Shown: piece by piece, positions 20,730 through 29,848 of the stretch
How the letters are laid out: every line of letters begins with the position of its first letter
Position numbering within the stretch: the first letter of the stretch is position 1
NCBI GenBank assembly: GCA_026391735.1
Contig: JAPLDL010000011.1
Coordinates: 128,211 to 192,210 of the forward strand
Direction of reading: 5' to 3'
DNA length: 64,000 nucleotides
Source: Bacteroidota bacterium
GTDB lineage: Bacteria; Bacteroidota; Bacteroidia; Bacteroidales; FEN-979
Notes under the pieces: generated by a model
The model's input: only the letters and a program-made list of their open reading frames with translations
The model's database searches: none
What the model was told of the DNA's origin: nothing
Position numbers and translations under genes: made by a program

Positions 20730-21563
20730 ATGAAGAAGTTATACTTGTCATTCCTCTTTATTTTATTCTCGTTAACCTGCCTTTATGCCCAGGATGAACA
20801 GGCGCTCAAAGAGGCCGAAGAAGCTACAAACGATAAATCAGCCACCCTGAATTTTGGTGCCGATGTCCTGAGCCGTTACATCTGGAGAGGGTTTGATTTC
20901 GGGAATTCCCCGGCCATTCAGCCAACTATTTATTTCAGCTGGAGAGGCCTGAATCTTGGTGCATGGGGGTCTTATTCATTCGCACCATACAGAGCCATGA
21001 TCAATGACACAGTTTCGGTGAATATGGGAAACTATACCGAAATGGATTTGTATGTTTCTTATACTTTCAAATGGTTTACCCTGATGTTTTTTGATTATTT
21101 CGTACCGAACGGCCTGGATCCAAATTACACCGGGCTTCAGGAGTACCAGTATTTCAATTACGATAAGAAGACCACGGGGCATACATTTGAAGTCTCTCTC
21201 ACTTTTGCCGGGCCTGATGCATTTCCTATAAAATTCTATGCAGGTACCCTTGTTTATGGTAATGATAAAGCCAAGGATTCTTTAGGAATATACGGGGATG
21301 TGAATAAAAATAATTTCTCAACATATCTGGAATTGGCTTATCCCGTTTCCTTACGTAAGATTAAAATGGATTTGAACTTTTTTGCCGGGGGCACTCCTTT
21401 TGGAGGAAGCTGGTATGGCCCGAAAGCTGGATTTACAAACGTGGGGATGACAGCAAAAAAGATAATTCCTATAACCAAAAGCTATGGATTACCCGTTCAG
21501 GCCTCACTAATAACCAATCCCGCGGCTCAAAAGATATTTCTGGTCTTTGGGATATCATTTTAA
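20730..21563 (+). CDS. putative outer-membrane beta-barrel protein
   Basis: Signal peptide, ADVLSRYIWRGFDFGNSPAIQPTIYFSWRGLNLGAWGSYSF, alternating amphipathic strands, C-terminal aromatic residue (FLVFGISF). Confidence 0.65.
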   Translation: MKKLYLSFLFILFSLTCLYAQDEQALKEAEEATNDKSATLNFGADVLSRYIWRGFDFGNSPAIQPTIYFSWRGLNLGAWGSYSFAPYRAMINDTVSVNMGNYTEMDLYVSYTFKWFTLMFFDYFVPNGLDPNYTGLQEYQYFNYDKKTTGHTFEVSLTFAGPDAFPIKFYAGTLVYGNDKAKDSLGIYGDVNKNNFSTYLELAYPVSLRKIKMDLNFFAGGTPFGGSWYGPKAGFTNVGMTAKKIIPITKSYGLPVQASLITNPAAQKIFLVFGISF

Positions 21564-21588
21564 AACTAAATAAACTACACGAACTACG

Positions 21589-23739
21589 ATGAGAATTGAT
21601 TTTAAGGACATTGACTTCAGAACAAGGCTGAATACCGCAGGAAATCAGGCTGAGAAAAGGGAACAAAGTCCAGATTCAGCATGGATGAGCGCGGAACAGA
21701 TCCCGGTCAAGACCGATTACATAAGGGACGATCTCGAACATATGGAGCATCTGGATTATGCTGCGGGCCTTCCTCCTTTCCTGAGAGGACCTTATTCCAC
21801 CATGTATGTTATGAGTCCGTGGACAATCAGGCAATATGCCGGTTTTTCCACTGCCGAGGAATCGAATGCTTTTTACAGGAGAAACCTGGCCGCAGGGCAA
21901 AAAGGGTTGTCGGTCGCTTTTGACCTGGCTACTCACCGAGGATATGACTCTGATCATCCAAGGGTAGTCGGGGATGTGGGTAAGGCCGGCGTTGCCATCG
22001 ACAGCATTGAGGATATGAAGATCCTGTTTGACCAGATCCCGTTAGGTAAAATGTCTGTTTCCATGACCATGAACGGGGCCGTATTGCCTGTTCTGGCATT
22101 CTATATCATTGCTGCTGAAGAGCAGGGTGTTCCTTTGGCGGAGCTAAATGGCACGATTCAGAATGATATCCTTAAGGAGTTTATGGTCCGCAATACCTAC
22201 ATTTATCCGCCGACCCCTTCTATGAGGATCATTGCCGATATTTTTAAGTTCTCATCGGCGAACATGCCCAAATTCAATTCCATTTCCATCAGCGGGTATC
22301 ATATGCAGGAAGCAGGTGCGACCTGTGACATTGAGCTGGCATATACACTTGCCGACGGACTTGAATACCTGAGGACAGGAATCAATGCGGGGATGGATAT
22401 CGATACGTTTGCGCCAAGGCTTTCGTTCTTCTGGGCAGCCGGAATGAACCATTTTATGGAAATTGCCAAAATGCGGGCTGGGAGAATGTTATGGGCTAAA
22501 CTTGTGAAGCAATTCAACCCGAAGAATCCCAAGTCAATGGCATTACGCACACATACCCAGACTTCTGGTTGGAGCCTTACCGAGCAGGATCCGTTCAATA
22601 ATGTAGCCAGAACCTGTATTGAAGCCCTGGCAGCGGCTTTAGGTCATACCCAGTCATTGCATACCAATTCACTGGATGAAGCGATTGCCCTGCCTACCGA
22701 TTTTTCGGCACGTATTGCGCGGAACACTCAGCTGTATATCCAGGAGGAGACCCAGGTATGCAGATCCTTAGACCCCTGGGCCGGATCATTTTATGTGGAG
22801 TCTCTGACCAATGAAATTGCTCATAAAGCCTGGCATCTGATCTGTGAAGTCGAGGAATTGGGAGGTATGGCTAAAGCTATTGAGACTGGAATTCCAAAAA
22901 TGAGGATCGAAGAGGCTTCTGCAAGAAAGCAGGCACGTATTGACGCAGGCAAGGATAAGATCATCGGGGTCAATATGAACCGCCTCGACAAGGAAGATCC
23001 CATTGAGATCCTTGATATTGATAATTCGGCTGTAAGGGAATCCCAGATCAGGAGGCTTGATCAGCTGAAGGCATCGAGAAATAGCGATGATGTTGAGAAT
23101 GCTCTTGATGCACTTACAAGAAGCGCCGAAACCGGCGAAGGTAACTTACTGGCGCTGTCGGTGGATGCAGCCCGCAAGCGTGCGACACTGGGAGAGATTT
23201 CATTTGCATTAGAAAAAGTTTTCGGGAGGTATAAAGCTGTGATCCGTAGTATTTCAGGAGTATATTCTTCGGAGTCGGGCGATAATGAGTCGTTCAGAAA
23301 TGCCCGTGCCCTGGCCGATAAATTCGCCGAGCTGGAAGGCAGGCGGCCGAGGATCATGATTGCTAAAATGGGCCAGGACGGTCATGACCGGGGGGCCAAA
23401 GTCGTTTCAACCGGTTATGCCGATATTGGCTTTGATGTTGATATCGGGCCCTTGTTCCAGACCCCGGCAGAAGCCGCAAAACAGGCCGTGGAAAATGATG
23501 TCCATATTCTTGGCGTTTCCAGCCTTGCCGCCGGGCATAAGACCCTTGTACCTCAGGTTATCCAGGAACTTTCAAAACTTGGACGTGAAGATATCCTGGT
23601 CATCGTAGGAGGAGTTATCCCGCCCCAGGATTATGAATTCTTATACAAGGCCGGAGCTGCCGCGATTTTCGGACCCGGAACCGTGATCTCTGAAGCGGCT
23701 ATCAGGCTGCTTGACATCCTGATAGAAAGCAGGAAATAA
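21589..23739 (+). CDS. mutB: methylmalonyl-CoA mutase large (alpha) subunit
   Basis: [56 protein letters not shown]; cobalamin-binding [26 protein letters not shown]. Confidence 0.97.
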   Translation: MRIDFKDIDFRTRLNTAGNQAEKREQSPDSAWMSAEQIPVKTDYIRDDLEHMEHLDYAAGLPPFLRGPYSTMYVMSPWTIRQYAGFSTAEESNAFYRRNLAAGQKGLSVAFDLATHRGYDSDHPRVVGDVGKAGVAIDSIEDMKILFDQIPLGKMSVSMTMNGAVLPVLAFYIIAAEEQGVPLAELNGTIQNDILKEFMVRNTYIYPPTPSMRIIADIFKFSSANMPKFNSISISGYHMQEAGATCDIELAYTLADGLEYLRTGINAGMDIDTFAPRLSFFWAAGMNHFMEIAKMRAGRMLWAKLVKQFNPKNPKSMALRTHTQTSGWSLTEQDPFNNVARTCIEALAAALGHTQSLHTNSLDEAIALPTDFSARIARNTQLYIQEETQVCRSLDPWAGSFYVESLTNEIAHKAWHLICEVEELGGMAKAIETGIPKMRIEEASARKQARIDAGKDKIIGVNMNRLDKEDPIEILDIDNSAVRESQIRRLDQLKASRNSDDVENALDALTRSAETGEGNLLALSVDAARKRATLGEISFALEKVFGRYKAVIRSISGVYSSESGDNESFRNARALADKFAELEGRRPRIMIAKMGQDGHDRGAKVVSTGYADIGFDVDIGPLFQTPAEAAKQAVENDVHILGVSSLAAGHKTLVPQVIQELSKLGREDILVIVGGVIPPQDYEFLYKAGAAAIFGPGTVISEAAIRLLDILIESRK

Positions 23740-23750
23740 CTATCCGATTC

Positions 23751-24377
23751 ATGATACCCGAAGAAATTGAACGGTATTGCGAGCTCCATTCAAGCCCTGA
23801 ATCCCAATTCCTGGCCGACCTGAACCGAGAAACCCATCTTACTCAAGTCTATCCCCGTATGATATCGGGACCGATGCAGGGAACATTACTTCGTTTAATC
23901 TGCAGCATGATTCGTCCGGCGAAGGTTCTTGAGATCGGGACCTTTACTGGCTATTCCACAATTAACTTTGCCCTGGGATCCGAAGCGGTTATTCATTCCA
24001 TCGAAGTCAATCCGGAACTGGAAAATATCATCCGCAGGTACCTTAAAGAAGCAGCTATCGAAAACCGGGTCAGACTTCATTTTGGTGAAGCATTGAAGGT
24101 CATACCTGAATTACATGAAACCTGGGACCTGGTCTATATCGATGCGGATAAACCAAATTACCTCAATTATTATCAACTGGTCTTTCCCATGGTGCGTCAG
24201 GGGGGGTGGATCATTGCCGATAATGCCTTATGGGACGGGAAAGTCTTATCGGCAAACTCTGCAGATAAAGACACCCTGGGGATAATATCATATAATGAGT
24301 TTGTTCAGAAGGACAAAAGGGTGGAGAACCTTCTTCTTCCTTTTCGAGACGGGTTGATGATCGCCCGAAAACTTTAA
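23751..24377 (+). CDS. class I SAM-dependent O-methyltransferase
   Basis: AKVLEIGTFTGYSTINFA, WDLVYIDADKPNYLNYY, GGWIIADNALWDGKV. Confidence 0.9.
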   Translation: MIPEEIERYCELHSSPESQFLADLNRETHLTQVYPRMISGPMQGTLLRLICSMIRPAKVLEIGTFTGYSTINFALGSEAVIHSIEVNPELENIIRRYLKEAAIENRVRLHFGEALKVIPELHETWDLVYIDADKPNYLNYYQLVFPMVRQGGWIIADNALWDGKVLSANSADKDTLGIISYNEFVQKDKRVENLLLPFRDGLMIARKL

Positions 24378-24880
24378 CCGACCTTAAAATCATACTTTAC
24401 CTGGGCCAGGTCTTCATTGGCCTTGACGATCTTCTTTTTAAGATCCTCTTTGAATTTCACGAGCTTCTGGTATAAGGCAGGGTCGGACCCTGCAAGTATT
24501 TCCACGGCTAGAATTGCGGAATTCATCGAAGCGTTGATACCCACCGTTGCAACCGGGATCCCCGGAGGCATCTGAACAATGGCAAGGAGGGAGTCGAGGC
24601 CTTCAAGGGTAGCTTTTATTGGCACACCGATCACCGGCACCGAAGTCATCGAGGCGATCACACCCGGCAGATGAGCTGCCATCCCCGCCGCAGCAATAAT
24701 AACCCGGATACCCCGCCCGTGGACGGCTTTTGCAAACTCTTCAACTTTTTCAGGAGTGCGGTGAGCCGATAAAGCGTTTATCTCGAAGGGCACCTGCATA
24801 TCGTCAAGGAACCTGGCTGCTGCTTCCATCACAGGAAGATCGGAAGTGCTTCCCATGATAATACTTACCATTGCTTGCAT
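24374..24880 (-). CDS. purE: 5-(carboxyamino)imidazole ribonucleotide mutase
   Basis: VSIIMGSTSDLPVMEAAARFLDDMQVPFEINALSAHRTPEKVEEF...AAGMAAHLPGVIAS. Confidence 0.96.
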   Translation of the reverse strand: MQAMVSIIMGSTSDLPVMEAAARFLDDMQVPFEINALSAHRTPEKVEEFAKAVHGRGIRVIIAAAGMAAHLPGVIASMTSVPVIGVPIKATLEGLDSLLAIVQMPPGIPVATVGINASMNSAILAVEILAGSDPALYQKLVKFKEDLKKKIVKANEDLAQVKYDFKVG

Positions 24881-24897
24881 AATTTTTCGTTTTTTTG

Positions 24898-24905
24898 CAA
24901 AAGTA
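24898..24905 (-). promoter_or_regulatory. candidate -7 box (TACTTTTG) for purE
   Basis: Reverse strand TACTTTTGCA, matching TAnnTTTG, about 18 bp upstream of the start. Confidence 0.45.
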
Positions 24906-24939
24906 GCCAGAAAAACAGATTTCCTTTAAATAAAAAACT

Positions 24940-25410
24940 ATGAAAAAACACATGACTCTTATCACACTCACCCTGATCCTGGGACTTGGGATGAATGGGT
25001 TTGCCGCTCCGATCAACGATTTTGCTTCACTCATGAATGCCCTCAGGAACGGCGAAACGGTAAAAATCGTGATGATGTATGCAAGATGCAAATTCATTTC
25101 CGATGGGGTTGAACAGGAAAAATCACCCGATGCCACGGGCGGGATGGCAATAGAAGCCTGGGAATATTTTGAAACTGGAGCGGTTCATAATAAACAGCCT
25201 TTTGTCACATTTTCCGTCTCTTCACTGATCCAGAATCCCAAAGGCAAGGGTTATGTTTATGACTATGTTAAGGTGAGGATCAATGCCGACAATTCAGTTA
25301 AAATTCTGGCTCAGTATATCAATCCTAAAAATTATAAAACGTTGATGGATGAAACGTTCACCGGGATTATAAATGACGGAAAAAACGAAGGGGGAGTTTT
25401 TCTTTATTAA
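24940..25410 (+). CDS. VirK-like secreted protein
   Basis: Signal peptide; SLMNALRNGETVKIVMMYARCKFISDG...GGMAIEAWEYF...GYVYDYVKVRINADNSVKILAQYINPKNYKTLMDETFTGIINDGKNEGGVFLY resembles the VirK family. Confidence 0.65.
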   Translation: MKKHMTLITLTLILGLGMNGFAAPINDFASLMNALRNGETVKIVMMYARCKFISDGVEQEKSPDATGGMAIEAWEYFETGAVHNKQPFVTFSVSSLIQNPKGKGYVYDYVKVRINADNSVKILAQYINPKNYKTLMDETFTGIINDGKNEGGVFLY

Positions 25411-25419
25411 CTTTGCTCA

Positions 25420-25983
25420 ATGCTTGAGTTATATGACAACCCTTCCCGGATCAGGGTCAGGGATAAATTTTTCAGGCTTTACCTGTCACGGGATCAGATC
25501 GATGAAATAGTAAGCGGGATAGCCGGCCGCATTGACCATGATTATTCCGGAAAGACCCCGCTCTTCCTGGGAATTCTCAACGGGGCGTTTATTTTTGCTT
25601 CGGATCTCCTTAGGAAATTGCAGGTCCAAAGCGAAATTTCTTTTGTGAAATATTCTTCGTACCATGGGATGGCAAGTGCTGAAACGGTGAACCGCCTCAT
25701 CGGTCTTAACGAGAAAGTAAATGGTCGCGACGTGATTATTCTGGAGGATATCGTGGATACAGGGTTAACGATGGCAAAGCTGCTCGAAGACCTGAAGGAA
25801 TATAGCCCGACAAGTGTAAAGATTGCCTGTTTTTGCTTTAAAAAGGCAGCGTTCAGGGAAAATTTCAGTATTGATTACTGCGGATTAGAGATCCCTAAGC
25901 TCTTTGTTGTGGGTTATGGCCTTGACTATAACGGAGCGGGCCGGAATTTTCCTGATATTTACCAGTTGGATGAAACTGTTTGA
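25420..25983 (+). CDS. hpt: hypoxanthine phosphoribosyltransferase
   Basis: LFLGILNGAFIFASDLLR; DVIILEDIVDTGLTMAKLLEDL; VVGYGLDYN. Confidence 0.93.
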   Translation: MLELYDNPSRIRVRDKFFRLYLSRDQIDEIVSGIAGRIDHDYSGKTPLFLGILNGAFIFASDLLRKLQVQSEISFVKYSSYHGMASAETVNRLIGLNEKVNGRDVIILEDIVDTGLTMAKLLEDLKEYSPTSVKIACFCFKKAAFRENFSIDYCGLEIPKLFVVGYGLDYNGAGRNFPDIYQLDETV

Positions 25984-26008
25984 TTAACTTATATAACTCA
26001 AAGGAAAA

Positions 26009-26575
26009 ATGTATAATCTTATTTTATTTGGTCCTCCGGGAGCAGGAAAAGGGACCCAGGCAATAAAGATTGCCCAAAGATACAGCTGGAAACATATTTC
26101 GACAGGCGACATTCTTCGCTCCGAAGTCAGCCAGGGAACAGCTTTAGGGTTACAGGTAAAAGCCGTAATGGAGGGAGGGCATCTTGTTTCTGATGAACTT
26201 CTGATCGAAATTATAAACTCGGTTTTCCTCAAAAATGTGGATGCTGCAGGTTTTGTATTTGACGGATTTCCGCGCACACTGAATCAGGCTCATGAACTTG
26301 ACAAGTTGTTAGTCAGTTTGAATCATTCGGTTAACCAGGTCCTCTCCCTTGAAGTGGACGAAGGCGAACTTGTAAAACGACTGTTAAATAGGGCTCAGGA
26401 GCAGGGACGTGTAGATGATACGGAGGAAGTCATTAAAAACAGGCTGGTCCAGTATCATACACATACCAAGCCCCTGCAGCAATATTACATGGACAAGGGC
26501 CTTTACACCGAAGTATACGGAGTAGGCGGGATTGACGATATTTTTGAAAGCCTTTGCAAGGCGATCAAACAATAA
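26009..26575 (+). CDS. adk: adenylate kinase
   Basis: NLILFGPPGAGKGTQAIKIAQRYSWKHISTGDILRSEV...FDGFPRTLNQA. Confidence 0.97.
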   Translation: MYNLILFGPPGAGKGTQAIKIAQRYSWKHISTGDILRSEVSQGTALGLQVKAVMEGGHLVSDELLIEIINSVFLKNVDAAGFVFDGFPRTLNQAHELDKLLVSLNHSVNQVLSLEVDEGELVKRLLNRAQEQGRVDDTEEVIKNRLVQYHTHTKPLQQYYMDKGLYTEVYGVGGIDDIFESLCKAIKQ

Positions 26576-26597
26576 ATTTCACAAATAAGAAAATTTC

Positions 26598-27590
26598 ATG
26601 GCCGAATCAAACTTTGTCGATTATGTAAAGATCTTCTGTGCTTCCGGGAACGGAGGAGCGGGGTCGAAACACTTCCTGAGGACCCGGCTCACTGCCAGGG
26701 GAGGCCCTGATGGAGGTGACGGGGGCAGGGGAGGCCATGTTATTCTTAAAGGCAACACCCAGCTGTGGACCCTGCTGCACCTGAAATTCACCAAGCATAT
26801 CCGTGCAGGCCATGGGGTGAATGGGGCAAAAAGCCTTCAGACCGGCGCATTTGGTAAAGACGTTACCATTGAAGTTCCTTTGGGCACTGTAGCAAGGGAT
26901 GCCGAAACGTTAGCTTTCGAATGCGAGATAACCGAGGACGGGCAAACCCATATCCTCGTCCCGGGAGGCCGGGGAGGCCTTGGAAATGATCATTTCAAAT
27001 CGGCTACACACCAGGCTCCCAGGTATGCCCAGCCGGGAGAACCCGGAATTGAGAGCTGGAAGATCCTTGAACTGAAACTGCTTGCCGATGTCGGGCTGGT
27101 CGGTTTCCCAAACGCCGGGAAATCCACCTTGCTTTCGGTTATTTCTGCAGCAAAACCCGAAATAGCTGATTATCCTTTTACAACCCTTGTCCCCAACCTT
27201 GGAATAGTTAAATATCACGACAACAGGTCGTTTATCATGGCCGATATACCCGGGATCATCGAAGGGGCCCACGAAGGAAAAGGGATAGGACTGAGGTTCC
27301 TGAGGCATATTGAACGAAATTCAGTGTTATTATTCATGATCCCGGCCGACAGTAACGATATACGCCATGAATACCAGGTGCTGCTCAGGGAACTTGAAAT
27401 GTATAATCCCGAATTGCTTGATAAATCAAGGCTTCTGGCGATAACCAAATCCGATCTCGCCGATGAAGAGATTGTTGGCGAACTCAAAAAGGAACTTCCG
27501 CCGGATATTCCTTATGTATTTATTTCATCGCATAAGAAAACCGGCTTGCTCAAACTGAAGGGTATGCTTTGGGAGGCACTGAATATCTGA
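26598..27590 (+). CDS. obgE: Obg family GTPase
   Basis: [82 protein letters not shown]. Confidence 0.97.
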   Translation: MAESNFVDYVKIFCASGNGGAGSKHFLRTRLTARGGPDGGDGGRGGHVILKGNTQLWTLLHLKFTKHIRAGHGVNGAKSLQTGAFGKDVTIEVPLGTVARDAETLAFECEITEDGQTHILVPGGRGGLGNDHFKSATHQAPRYAQPGEPGIESWKILELKLLADVGLVGFPNAGKSTLLSVISAAKPEIADYPFTTLVPNLGIVKYHDNRSFIMADIPGIIEGAHEGKGIGLRFLRHIERNSVLLFMIPADSNDIRHEYQVLLRELEMYNPELLDKSRLLAITKSDLADEEIVGELKKELPPDIPYVFISSHKKTGLLKLKGMLWEALNI

Positions 27591-27656
27591 TATCTGACAT
27601 CTGATATCTCAGATATCGGATATCAGATATCAGATGTCAGATGTCAGATATCAGAT
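27583..27656. repeat. heptamer array, head-to-head: ATATCTG-type units then CAGATAT-type units
   Basis: atatctg|atatctg|acatctg|atatctc|agatatc|ggatatc|agatatc|agatgtc|agatgtc|agatatc|agat; 7-bp period, inverted in the middle, overlaps the obgE stop codon. Confidence 0.85.
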
Positions 27657-27674
27657 TATTTCAAACATTACTCA

Positions 27675-28256
27675 ATGCTTGAGAAACTTCTAACATTTGA
27701 CCGTTCGCTTTTCATGACCCTAAACGGGCTTCATACATCTTTCCTTGACCCGTTGATGTACTGGGCTACAAATCCCCTTGTATGGCTTCCTCTTTTCATG
27801 GGCCTCATAATCCTTGTTATTAAAACATTCCGATGGAAAACTCTAACCGTCCTGGCTGCCGTGACAATAATGATCACTGTTTCGGATCAGTTATCGAACG
27901 TAGTAAAAGATGACACCAAAAGATTGCGGCCTTCGCATGAACCTGCCCTGGCACGAAGTATCCATATTGTTAATGAATACAGGGGTGGCGAGTATGGATA
28001 CTACTCGGCGCATGCCTCAAATACCTTCGCCCTTACCCTTTTTCTGGTCATGCTGTTTCAAAAGCGTTACAGATACCTATATCTTTTTTTGTTCTTCTGG
28101 GCGGCCCTGATGAGCTACACGAGGATCTACCTTGGGGTTCATTATCCGCTGGATGTCCTTAGCGGGGCGGCTATTGGTTGCCTCCTGGGCTGGTTCTCGG
28201 GCCGAGTAACGGTCTATTTATTATCCTTACAGGGGCAAGGGGTTAATCCAGTTTAA
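27675..28256 (+). CDS. PAP2-family membrane phosphatase
   Basis: KDDTKRLRPSHEP...GEYGYYSAHASNTFAL...YTRIYLGVHYPLDVLSGAAIG, the three PAP2 signature motifs. Confidence 0.92.
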   Translation: MLEKLLTFDRSLFMTLNGLHTSFLDPLMYWATNPLVWLPLFMGLIILVIKTFRWKTLTVLAAVTIMITVSDQLSNVVKDDTKRLRPSHEPALARSIHIVNEYRGGEYGYYSAHASNTFALTLFLVMLFQKRYRYLYLFLFFWAALMSYTRIYLGVHYPLDVLSGAAIGCLLGWFSGRVTVYLLSLQGQGVNPV

Positions 28257-28815
28257 AGACAAGGCCTATATTAGCGTAAGTTGAATTGTACCCGAACTCT
28301 CCATAAACGCCAAGTTCAGGAGTGAAGAAGTATGATGCCCCGAAAAAGATCCCGAAATACGGATAGAACGGGGTAGAGGAATGATATCCTTCATTGGCAT
28401 CATGACTGTTCATGCAAAGCCCAAAGCCCAGAGGGACACCGGCATACGTATCGAGGCCTTTCACTTCCCATCCGTAATGATAGGCGCTTCTGGCACCTAA
28501 AATAAAATTGAACCAGTTTTCATGCCAGCTGTTGCCATAACTATGCCAGAAATATGAAAAAGTAGCTTCAGCTCCCAGGGTGATCACACCCGGGCCCACT
28601 GTCCACATTCCTTTTTCAAAAGAAAATTTTGCTGCAGGGCCAAACCCCGATCCGTTGCCGAAGAAAGGTGTGCCGGCTCCAAACCCGGCATTCAAAAGCC
28701 AGGTGTCTTCCTTCATGGTGTTCATGGGGCCATTCTGGGCACGAACGGGAAGATCTGAAATAAATAAAACAACAACGATAAATGCAATTCGAGGAATGAG
28801 GTTTTTGCTGTTCAT
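28243..28815 (-). CDS. putative outer-membrane beta-barrel protein
   Basis: Signal peptide-like N-terminus; glycine/aromatic-rich beta pattern (GVITLGAEATFSYFWHSYG, PYFGIFFGASYFFTPELGVYGEFGYNSTYANIGLVFKLD). Confidence 0.6.
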   Translation of the reverse strand: MNSKNLIPRIAFIVVVLFISDLPVRAQNGPMNTMKEDTWLLNAGFGAGTPFFGNGSGFGPAAKFSFEKGMWTVGPGVITLGAEATFSYFWHSYGNSWHENWFNFILGARSAYHYGWEVKGLDTYAGVPLGFGLCMNSHDANEGYHSSTPFYPYFGIFFGASYFFTPELGVYGEFGYNSTYANIGLVFKLD

Positions 28816-28893
28816 GAGGAGAAAAGATTAGCTGTTCGTTTTTTATTTATCAAATCAAAAACGACGTAAGGAAGGAAAAAGTATATGCTGATT

Positions 28894-29838
28894 TTATGGC
28901 CTCAGTTCAGCCAGCTGTTTGAAAAGTTCTGTCTCCCTGGAGCTGAGGTTCTGGGGTAAGTCGATAATGATCTTCAGATATAGATCACCAAATTCATTTT
29001 TCTTTCTGTAAACAGGCATTCCCAGGCCTTTCATACGAAGAACCTTGCCATTCTGGGTCTCCCTGGGAATTTTCATGGTGAAGCTGCCTTTTAAAGCCTG
29101 CACCGAGACCTCTCCACCGAGAACTGCCTGGTATAAGGAGATATGCTGGTCAAGATAAAGGTCATTGTCCTTTATTTCGAAGGCGGGATCTGGTAACATG
29201 CTTACATGCAGATAAATATCACCGGGTTCACCCCCTCTTCGTCCCGATGCTCCTTTCCCTTTTACACGTAATACCTGGCCATTGTAAACACCGGCAGGAA
29301 TGGTAACGCTGATCTTCTCTTCATTGATGGTTAGGACACGTTTGGAACCATGATAGGATTCCTGCAGGTTCAGTTCCAAGGTAGTTTCATAATCCTGGCC
29401 TTTCACCGGCCTCCCTCCCGAACGTCCCCTTCCCTGACTGCCATAAGCTCCTCCAAGATCCTGGCCATAAGCTCCTCCGAAAAAAGAGTTAAAGAAATCA
29501 GAGAAATCAGATCCTCCAAAGTCTTCAGCACTATATGTTCGTGAATAACCCTTGCCTCCTCCCTGTCTTGCCCATTGGCTGAAATCAGCTCCACTGCCAG
29601 AGGTCTGCTCATATTGTTTCCAGTTAGACCCAAGCGTATCATATTTTTTTCTTTTCTCCGGGTCTTTCAGCACCTCGTAGGCTTCTCCCATCTCCTTGAA
29701 TTTCTCTTCAGCCTGTTTGTTGCCGGGGTTCTTATCGGGATGGTATTTTACTGCAAGTTTACGGTAGGCCTTTTTTATTTCGGCCTCAGTTGCGGTTTTT
29801 GAAACACCTAAAAGGCTGTAATAATCCTTAAAATCCAT
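28894..29838 (-). CDS. DnaJ/CbpA-type co-chaperone (J domain + DnaJ C-terminal domain)
   Basis: [40 protein letters not shown]; Gly-rich linker; no CXXCXGXG zinc fingers. Confidence 0.92.
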   Translation of the reverse strand: MDFKDYYSLLGVSKTATEAEIKKAYRKLAVKYHPDKNPGNKQAEEKFKEMGEAYEVLKDPEKRKKYDTLGSNWKQYEQTSGSGADFSQWARQGGGKGYSRTYSAEDFGGSDFSDFFNSFFGGAYGQDLGGAYGSQGRGRSGGRPVKGQDYETTLELNLQESYHGSKRVLTINEEKISVTIPAGVYNGQVLRVKGKGASGRRGGEPGDIYLHVSMLPDPAFEIKDNDLYLDQHISLYQAVLGGEVSVQALKGSFTMKIPRETQNGKVLRMKGLGMPVYRKKNEFGDLYLKIIIDLPQNLSSRETELFKQLAELRP

Positions 29839-29848
29839 TATTTAATGT

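Noticed and set aside
29440-29490. Repeated CATAAGCTCCTCC motif in the DnaJ-like gene
   Set aside because: Encodes the Gly-rich linker ([14 protein letters not shown]) of a J-domain protein; normal coding repetition.
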